Assembly: GCA_050331575.1 (NCBI GenBank)
Contig: JBHJGS010000038.1
Location: 1 to 64,000, forward strand
Origin: JBHJGS01 sp050331575
GTDB taxonomy: Bacteria > Pseudomonadota > Alphaproteobacteria > Sphingomonadales > Rhodothalassiaceae
DNA: 64,000 nucleotides
Reading direction: 5' to 3'
Part shown: positions 58,403 to 64,000 of the stretch, in pieces
Layout of the letters: every line of letters begins with the position of its first letter
How positions within the stretch are numbered: the first letter of the stretch is position 1
Program-made: the position numbers and the translations under genes
The notes under the pieces: model-generated
The model's input: the letters and a program-made list of their open reading frames with translations, nothing else
The model's database searches: none
Told to the model about the DNA's origin: nothing

Positions 58403-58986
58403 CAGCGGCTCTGGCCATTCTCGCCGGCTATCTTGTGGGCGCCATCCCGTTCGGCCTTGTGCTGGTGCGCGCGGCCGGCCTGGGTGATATCCGCACCATC
58501 GGCTCGGGCAATATCGGGGCCACGAACGTGTTGCGCACCGGGCGCACCGGGCTGGCGCTGGCCACCTTGATCCTGGACGCGGGCAAGGCCGCCTTCGCCT
58601 ATGGCGTGGGCCTGTGGCTGGCGCCGGGGGTGGCGATCTATGCCGGGGCGGCAGCCCTGATCGGGCATCTGTTCCCGGTCTATCTGCGCTTCAAGGGCGG
58701 CAAGGGCGTGGCGACCTATCTGGGCTTGATGCTGGCGGTGAACTGGGCCTTGGGGTTGATGATCTGCGTTACCTGGCTGATCACCGCCCTGATCTTCCGC
58801 TATTCCTCGCTGGCGGCGATGGTGGCGGTGGTGCTGGCCCCCTTCTATGCCCTGATGCTGTCGACCATGCCGGTGGTGTGGACAGCCCTGGTGCTGGCGG
58901 TCATCGTGATCCAGCGCCACCACGGCAATATCGCCCGCCTGATCACCGGCACCGAAACCAAGATCGGCACGAAACGCAAGCCGTAG
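58399..58986 (+). CDS. plsY: Glycerol-3-phosphate acyltransferase PlsY
   Basis: A 195-residue membrane enzyme, with about five helices, that acylates glycerol 3-phosphate from acyl-phosphate. The conserved loops are GSGNIGATNVLRTGR (about 35-49), a Lys-containing RFKGGKGVATYLG (about 96-108), and HHGNIARLITGTE near the C-terminus (174-186). GTG start overlapping the previous stop by 4 nt. Confidence 0.93.
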   Translation: MTAALAILAGYLVGAIPFGLVLVRAAGLGDIRTIGSGNIGATNVLRTGRTGLALATLILDAGKAAFAYGVGLWLAPGVAIYAGAAALIGHLFPVYLRFKGGKGVATYLGLMLAVNWALGLMICVTWLITALIFRYSSLAAMVAVVLAPFYALMLSTMPVVWTALVLAVIVIQRHHGNIARLITGTETKIGTKRKP

Positions 58987-59068
58987 GACAGTCCGATGCG
59001 CGTTCAACATGGCTTGAGCCTTCTTTCCACCTTTTCCACACCGGCTTTTGCCGCTACGGCTTAGGCGT

Positions 59069-60418
59069 ATGGGCACCTCATCCTGGCGCGAGGCGGTTCA
59101 AGGCTATGTCCGGCCGCCGGTGATCGCGGTCTTCTTTCTGGGCATTTCCTCAGGCTTTCCGCTGACGCTGATTCTGGCGACCCTGTCCTTGTGGCTGAGC
59201 CGGGAGGGCGTGTCCAAAGCCGATGTCGGCCTGTTCGCGCTGACCCAGCTGCCCTATACGATCAAATTCCTCTGGGCGCCGCTGCTGGACCGACTGCCGC
59301 TGCCGGTCCTGACCCGGCTGGCGGGCCAGCGGCGATCCTGGCTGTTCCTGGCCCAGGCGACCCTGTTTGCCGCCTTGCTGTTTCTGGGCGCCAGCGACCC
59401 GCAGAGCGATCTGCCGATGATGGCGCTGGCGGCGGTGTGCGTGGCCTTCGCCTCGGCCACGCAGGATATCGCCATCGACGCTTACCGGATCGAGATCCTC
59501 AAGCCGGAGGATCAGGGCTATGGCGCGGCGGGCTATGTGTTCGGATATCGCGCCGGCAATCTGATCGCCGGGATCGGCACGATCAGCCTGGTCGCGCTGG
59601 TGGATTGGCACACCGCCTATCACATCACCGCCTTTGCCTTGCTGTTCGGGGCGGCAGCGGCCCTGGTGATGGGCGAACCGGCGCGCCATGACGACGCTTC
59701 CGCCGATGCGCTTGAGGACCGGGTGCGGCAACGCTTGGACGGCCGGGAGCCCACCGCCGCCGGCCGGCTGGGCGCCTGGCTGTTCGTGGCGCTGATCGGT
59801 CCGTTCCTGGAATTCCTGCGCCGCCCCTATGCCCTGCTCATCCTGGCCTTCGTGTTCGTGTACAAGTGGGGCGATGCCATGGGCCAGGTGATGCTGGCAC
59901 CGTTGATCGTGGATCTGGGTTTCACCAACGCGGAGTATATTTGGGCCAATAAGACCTTGGGGGTGGTCGCCCTGTGGATCGGCACTGCTTTCGGCGCGGG
60001 CCTGGTCAAGGCGCTGGGCATGTATCGGGCCCTGCTGTTCACCGGGGTCCTGATGATGGTGACCAATCTTTTATTCGCCTGGCTGGCGCTGATGGGCGAT
60101 GTGATCTGGGCACTGGCGGTTGCGGTGCTGTTCGAGCAACTGGCCACGGGGTTAGGCCTTGTCGTCTTCGTCGCTTACTTGTCCGGGCTGTGCAATCTTG
60201 CCTTCACCGCCAGCCAATATGCTTTACTGTCTTCCATGGCGGTCTTCGCCCGGTCGGTGATGTCCGCGCCGTCAGGCTTTCTGGTCGAGGCGGTGGGATG
60301 GCCGATCTTTTATGTGATCACCACTTTTGCTGCCTTGCCTGGCTTGATCTTGTTGGTTTTTCTGTGGCGCAACGGCATCCGGGTTGATAATCCCGCGCTC
60401 AGCATGACAGGAAAATGA
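59069..60418 (+). CDS. AmpG-like MFS permease
   Basis: A 449-residue protein with about twelve membrane helices. The N-terminal FFLGISSGFPLTLILATLSLWLSREGVSKADVGLFALTQLPYTIKFLWAPLLDRLP is typical of AmpG muropeptide permeases, as is QDIAIDAYRIE near 135-145. It could recycle anhydro-muropeptides and affect beta-lactamase control; other acyl/peptide transporters of the family are possible. The ATG at 59069 is chosen over a TTG at 59048. Confidence 0.85.
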   Translation: MGTSSWREAVQGYVRPPVIAVFFLGISSGFPLTLILATLSLWLSREGVSKADVGLFALTQLPYTIKFLWAPLLDRLPLPVLTRLAGQRRSWLFLAQATLFAALLFLGASDPQSDLPMMALAAVCVAFASATQDIAIDAYRIEILKPEDQGYGAAGYVFGYRAGNLIAGIGTISLVALVDWHTAYHITAFALLFGAAAALVMGEPARHDDASADALEDRVRQRLDGREPTAAGRLGAWLFVALIGPFLEFLRRPYALLILAFVFVYKWGDAMGQVMLAPLIVDLGFTNAEYIWANKTLGVVALWIGTAFGAGLVKALGMYRALLFTGVLMMVTNLLFAWLALMGDVIWALAVAVLFEQLATGLGLVVFVAYLSGLCNLAFTASQYALLSSMAVFARSVMSAPSGFLVEAVGWPIFYVITTFAALPGLILLVFLWRNGIRVDNPALSMTGK

Positions 60419-60543
60419 CTTGCGGATTGCGGCGAATGTCGCAACATTCGGAACAAAGAACGGAACCGGCCAGCAGCGGCGTTCGAATCGATTGGGGGGC
60501 CTGCCGCCTGGCCCGGGCCAGCCTTGGGCAACAGGAACTCTCC

Positions 60544-61452
60544 ATGTATCAGTTGATGCCAAAGAAATTTCCGCGGCCACGCCGCTATGCGCGCCTGCGC
60601 AACCGCGTGATCGCCGCGCAGACCCTGGCATCGGCCCCTTATTATGCCCGGCAAGGCAGCTTGGAGGTGCGCCTGGCGCATGACGTGAAAGACGTCAAGG
60701 CCGCCCAACGCCTGCGCTATTCCATCTTTTACAATGAGATGGCGGCCACGCCCAATCTGCGCATGCGCCTGTTCCGTCGGGATATCGATGCCTATGACGG
60801 GCTGTGCGACCATCTGCTGGTGATCGACCATGCCAAGCCGGCGCGCGAAGCGGTGGTCGGCACCTACCGCCTGTTGCGGCAGGATGTGGCGATGCGCCAT
60901 GATGGGTTTTATTCTCAGCAGGAATATGACCTCAAGCCGCTGATGACGGCGGACTTCCGCGCCCAGATGGGCATGGACCGGCAATTGCTGGAACTCGGCC
61001 GTTCCTGCGTCCACCCCGCTTACCGCTCCAACAATACCATCAATCTCTTGTGGAAGGGCATCGCGTCTTATCTGGAGGAGCATCGCATCGCCTATATGTT
61101 CGGCTGTGCCAGCTTCCCCGGGGTTGACCCGCAAGGCCATGCCGATGCGCTGAGCTATTTGTATCACGAACATCTCTGCCCGGACGATTTCATGGTGCGG
61201 GCGCTGGAGCATCGCTTCGTCGATATGGAACTGCGCCAGCCCGACCAATATGAGGTGCGCGACGCCCGCCGGGCGCTGCCGCCGCTGATCAAGGGCTATC
61301 TGCGCCTGGGCTGCTTCATCGGCGACGGTGCCGTGATCGATTATCAGTTCGGCACCACCGACGTGTTCATCCTGTTGCCGGTGGAACGCGTCGCCAAGCG
61401 CTATTCCGATCGGTTCGGCCCACAGAAACCCGCCAATATGGCCGACGCCTAG
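60544..61452 (+). CDS. olsB: Ornithine-lipid N-acyltransferase-like protein (OlsB family GNAT)
   Basis: A 302-residue protein with the OlsB/hemolysin-type acyltransferase order: LEVRLAHDVKDVKAAQRLRYSIFYNEM (about 38-65), DHLLVIDH...VVGTYRLL (about 85-110), LELGRSCVHPAYRSNNTINLLWKGI (about 150-175), and LIKGYLRLGCFIGDGAVIDYQFGTTDVFI near the end. It should put a 3-hydroxyacyl chain on ornithine. AGGA lies before the ATG at 60544. The long open frame upstream to 60415 has no such support. The stop codon abuts a type 2 palindrome. Confidence 0.88.
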   Translation: MYQLMPKKFPRPRRYARLRNRVIAAQTLASAPYYARQGSLEVRLAHDVKDVKAAQRLRYSIFYNEMAATPNLRMRLFRRDIDAYDGLCDHLLVIDHAKPAREAVVGTYRLLRQDVAMRHDGFYSQQEYDLKPLMTADFRAQMGMDRQLLELGRSCVHPAYRSNNTINLLWKGIASYLEEHRIAYMFGCASFPGVDPQGHADALSYLYHEHLCPDDFMVRALEHRFVDMELRQPDQYEVRDARRALPPLIKGYLRLGCFIGDGAVIDYQFGTTDVFILLPVERVAKRYSDRFGPQKPANMADA

Positions 61453-61500
61453 GGCCTGATCCGATCCATCGCGATCGCGCGTGATCGGATGACAAGGCCC
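61452..61500. repeat. Type 2 interspersed palindrome, copy 4
   Basis: Left arm GGGCCTGATCCGATCCAT (61452-61469), core CGCGATCGCG (61470-61479), right arm 61480-61500 ending AAGGCCC. It begins on the last base of the olsB stop codon and lies between the convergent olsB and hydantoinase genes. Confidence 0.85.
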
Positions 61501-61522
61501 GGCTTCTAAGGGGCGGGCAACT

Positions 61523-63595
61523 TTACCCGCTCTGGGTCGGCGGATCCTGCTGCAAGAGCAGGTTGCCGTGGCCATCTCGCGTCACCGTCCAGCCGGCGGG
61601 CACCACGGTGGTGGTTTGCGCCTCAACAATCAAGGCCGGCCCGGCTGTGCGGTCCACCAATCCGTCGCGCGCGATGATCTCCGCCTCAACCCGGGCGCGG
61701 CGGCCACTATCGAACATCCCCTGCGCCGCCTTCTGCCCCGCGCTGTCCTGGCTCTGCGGCCCTGCCTGAAACGCGGTATCCAGGGGCACCGCGAGGCTCA
61801 AGGTCCAGCTCAGCATCTCGATCTCTTGGTCAGGGATGGTGCGGCCGTACAGCCCCTGATACGTCGCCTCAAAGCGCGCGCGCAGCGTCTGCCCGGCCGT
61901 TTCATCCAAAACCTCCGGCGGAAGGTCCACAGCGATTTCATAGCCCTGCCCCTGATAGCGCATATAGGCTTGTCGGCTTTCCCGCGCCTCAGCCTGCGGC
62001 GCGGCGGCGCGCACCACCGCATCGGCTTCCGCGCGCATGTCCGCCATCACCGCATTGACCACGCCGGCATCGAAGGCGGACAGGGGCATATGCCGGCTGC
62101 GCACCACCTCATAGGCGATCGGGGCCAGCAGAAACCCAATGGCTGAGCCGACGCCGGCGCCCTGCGGCACCAGGATCCGATCAATGCCCAGCTTCTGCGC
62201 CAGCCGCGCGGCATGCAAAGGGGCGGCACCGCCGAACGCCACCATGGTGCGGCCGGCGGCCTCCTTGCCCCACTCTACCGCATGGGCGCGCGCGGCCGCG
62301 GCCATCGTCTCGTCGACGATCTCGGTAATGCCGAAGGCGGCCTGGTCGGCCTCAAGGCCCAGCGGCGCGCCGATTTGCTCCGCCACCGCCGTTTCAGCCG
62401 CCGCCATATCCAGCGCGAAACTGCCGCCGGCAAAGCGGTCCGGCACCAGCTTGCCCATCAGCGCATCGGCGTCCGTGACGGTTGGGCGCGTGCCGCCGCG
62501 GCCATAGGCGGCCGGGCCCGGTTCGGAGCCGGCGCTTTCCGGGCCCACCTGGATGCGCTTCAGCGCGTCAACCGAGGCGATGGAACCGCCGCCGGCGCCG
62601 ATCTCGACCATCTCGATCACCGGGATGCGCACCGGCAGCCCGCTACCCTTCTTGAACCGGTAGACCCGGTCAATCTCGAAACTGCGCGCGGTCAGGGGCG
62701 CGCCGCCGTCGATCAAACACAGCTTGGCGGTGGTGCCGCCCATGTCGAAGGACAGCAATCGGTCGATGCCGCTTTCCTTGGCAAGATGCGCAGCCAGGAT
62801 GGCGCCGCCTGCGGGCCCGGACTCCACCAGCCGGATGGGGAAGCGCGCCGCGGTCTGCAAGGTGGTCAGCCCGCCGCCGGAGGTCATCAGCAAAAACGGC
62901 GCGTCAAGGCCCCGATCCGTCAGCGCATCCTGCAACTTCGTCAGATAGCGCGCCATCAGAGGCCGCACATAGGCATTGGCACAGGCGGTCGACTGCCGCT
63001 CATATTCCCGGATTTCCGGGCACACCTCGCTGGCCAGCGTGATCCACAGATCCGGCAGCGCGGCGCTCAGGATCTCCGCCGTGCGCTGTTCATGGGCGGG
63101 ATTGGCATAGGCGTGCAGATAGCCGATCGCCACGCTTTCCACGCTCTGATCGCGCAGCACCGGCGCCAGCGCCTGCACGTCGTCTTCATCCAAGGGCACC
63201 AGGATCTTGCCGTCCTTGTCCAGCCGCTCCTTGACCGGCAGGCGCAGCTCGCGCGGCACCAGTGGCACCGGCCGGTCGAGCATAATGTCATATTGTTCGC
63301 AACGATGTTCATAGGCCATGGCCAGGGTGTCGCGATGGCCCTCGGTGACGATCAGCGCCGTTTTCGCCCCGCGCCGCTCGATCAGCGCATTGGTCGCCAG
63401 GGTGGTGCCGTGCAGGATCAGCGAAACGTTGCCCGGCCCGGCACCGGCCTCCTCCAGCACCCGAGCGATGCTCGCCAACACGCCCTCGCCCGGATCGCCA
63501 TGGGTGGTCAGCACCTTTGCCGTGGTCAGGCGGCCTTGGGCGTCAGCCAGCGCCACATCGGTGAAGGTGCCGCCGATATCGACCGCCAGCTTCAT
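61523..63595 (-). CDS. Hydantoinase/oxoprolinase A subunit (HyuA type)
   Basis: A 690-residue ASKHA-fold, ATP-dependent hydrolase subunit. The N-terminal phosphate loop is LAVDIGGTFTDVAL (3-16), then ILHGTTLATNALIERRGAKTALIVTEGHRD (about 60-90), FDMGGTTAKLCLIDGG (about 279-294), and GAGGGSIA (about 333-340). Acts on hydantoins, 5-oxoproline or acetone-like substrates, usually with a B subunit (HyuB). No HyuB gene is in the window on this side; it may be elsewhere. Start overlaps the stop of the SDR gene by 4 nt. Confidence 0.9.
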   Translation of the reverse strand: MKLAVDIGGTFTDVALADAQGRLTTAKVLTTHGDPGEGVLASIARVLEEAGAGPGNVSLILHGTTLATNALIERRGAKTALIVTEGHRDTLAMAYEHRCEQYDIMLDRPVPLVPRELRLPVKERLDKDGKILVPLDEDDVQALAPVLRDQSVESVAIGYLHAYANPAHEQRTAEILSAALPDLWITLASEVCPEIREYERQSTACANAYVRPLMARYLTKLQDALTDRGLDAPFLLMTSGGGLTTLQTAARFPIRLVESGPAGGAILAAHLAKESGIDRLLSFDMGGTTAKLCLIDGGAPLTARSFEIDRVYRFKKGSGLPVRIPVIEMVEIGAGGGSIASVDALKRIQVGPESAGSEPGPAAYGRGGTRPTVTDADALMGKLVPDRFAGGSFALDMAAAETAVAEQIGAPLGLEADQAAFGITEIVDETMAAAARAHAVEWGKEAAGRTMVAFGGAAPLHAARLAQKLGIDRILVPQGAGVGSAIGFLLAPIAYEVVRSRHMPLSAFDAGVVNAVMADMRAEADAVVRAAAPQAEARESRQAYMRYQGQGYEIAVDLPPEVLDETAGQTLRARFEATYQGLYGRTIPDQEIEMLSWTLSLAVPLDTAFQAGPQSQDSAGQKAAQGMFDSGRRARVEAEIIARDGLVDRTAGPALIVEAQTTTVVPAGWTVTRDGHGNLLLQQDPPTQSG

Positions 63596-64000
63596 TCCGG
63601 CACCGGCACGGTATAGTTCAGCGCAAGCCGCCCGCCGTCGGCCAGGATCGTCTCGCCGGTGACATAGCTGCTCTGATCGCTGGCCAGAAACACCGCGATC
63701 TGGCCGATTTCGCCGGCATCACCGATGCGACCCAAGGGCGTGCGCGCCAACAGCTTGCGCTTGGCGGCGGCATCCTGGTTCACCGCCCCCAGCATGTCGG
63801 TCATGATCGAGCCTGGGGCGATGGCGTTGACCCGGATGCGGTGCGGCGCCAGCGCCAGCGCCGAGGCCTTGGTCAATTGCTGCAGCCCGCCCTTTGACAC
63901 GCAATAGGCCAGCTGGTCCGGGATCGCCACCTGAGCGTTGACCGAGCTGATATTGACGATGGCGCCGCCCTGGCCGCGGTCGGCCATGCCCCAGGCCACC
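63592..64000 (-). CDS. Short-chain dehydrogenase/reductase (partial, 5' end off window)
   Basis: The last 135 or so residues of an SDR. The catalytic Ser (NISSVNA), the Tyr-x3-Lys (YCVSKGG), the PG loop (IAPGSIMTDM) and the C-terminal SDR end (ETILADGG) are visible. The NAD-binding N-terminus lies beyond position 64000. It is co-translated with the hydantoinase-like gene, so the two probably act in the same catabolic pathway. Confidence 0.88.
   Translation of the reverse strand, partial: VAWGMADRGQGGAIVNISSVNAQVAIPDQLAYCVSKGGLQQLTKASALALAPHRIRVNAIAPGSIMTDMLGAVNQDAAAKRKLLARTPLGRIGDAGEIGQIAVFLASDQSSYVTGETILADGGRLALNYTVPVPE

Noticed and set aside
60449..60485. GGAAC motifs before olsB as an EcfG promoter
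   Set aside because: The distances from the two GGAAC sites to CGTT are about 25 and 13 nt, outside the 16-17 nt required.
60415..60543. N-terminal extension of the OlsB-like protein
   Set aside because: No ribosome binding site and no family match; AGGA stands before the ATG at 60544, giving the normal length.

Overview
The window is a GC-rich, gene-dense stretch of chromosome that looks alphaproteobacterial. The evidence is an HdaA-type DnaA regulator, an OlsB-type ornithine-lipid acyltransferase, an NDUFS4-like complex I accessory protein, a HolC chi subunit, a KaiC-like protein beside an HWE histidine kinase, and two near-perfect general-stress (EcfG-type, GGAAC-N16/17-CGTT) promoters. 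The purMN / DUF2066 / AI-2E / hdaA / ppk / ppx / ndk block resembles gene orders familiar in Sphingomonadales and neighbouring orders, but the sequence alone does not fix the order. I see no prophage, insertion sequence, CRISPR array or rRNA operon.

Left part (1-16.7 kb) is mostly accessory: a secreted Vgb-like propeller protein, a DUF1636 protein, a large secreted BNR-repeat (sortilin-like) protein, an ATP-grasp ligase overlapping a Cro/C1 regulator, a receiver protein with a helical partner, an animal-type heme peroxidase isolated between non-coding stretches, a tRNA-Arg(TCT), a small HNH protein, a PRC-barrel protein, threonine synthase, and an iron-uptake module (PepSY membrane protein, small membrane protein, TonB receptor with a putative Fur box).

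The middle (16.8-37.7 kb) is core. pyrE-pdxJ-acpS-lepB-rnc-era-recO is one tightly overlapping minus-strand operon preceded by rpoZ and a bifunctional rsh/spoT. Then come folK, an NYN protein with a UdgB-like uracil glycosylase, purM-purN, DUF2066-AI-2E-hdaA-ppk-ppx, ndk and an ABC-F ATPase.

From 37.7 to 49 kb lie signalling and stress genes: a PilZ-like protein; a KaiC-like ATPase, an HWE kinase with a degenerate receiver domain and a single-domain response regulator, without KaiB nearby; holC-pepA; a secreted M20 amidohydrolase; a PEP-CTERM-like surface protein; and a four-gene envelope-stress operon. That operon diverges from fabI plus a P-type ATPase, and both directions carry an EcfG-type promoter.

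The right part (52-64 kb) has the NDUFS4-like gene, an acetylpolyamine-amidohydrolase-like protein, a methyltransferase, a DUF3089 hydrolase, ruvX-pyrB-pseudo-pyrC-plsY, an AmpG-like permease, olsB, and a hydantoinase A gene behind an SDR gene cut by the window edge.

The most unusual non-coding signal is a set of dispersed intergenic palindromes of two related kinds. Type 1 has ~20-bp arms around an exactly 21-nt spacer (three copies). Type 2 has a CGCGATCGCG core (four copies). Two loci carry type 1 followed directly by type 2, and one type 1 copy supplies the last codons and stop of purN.
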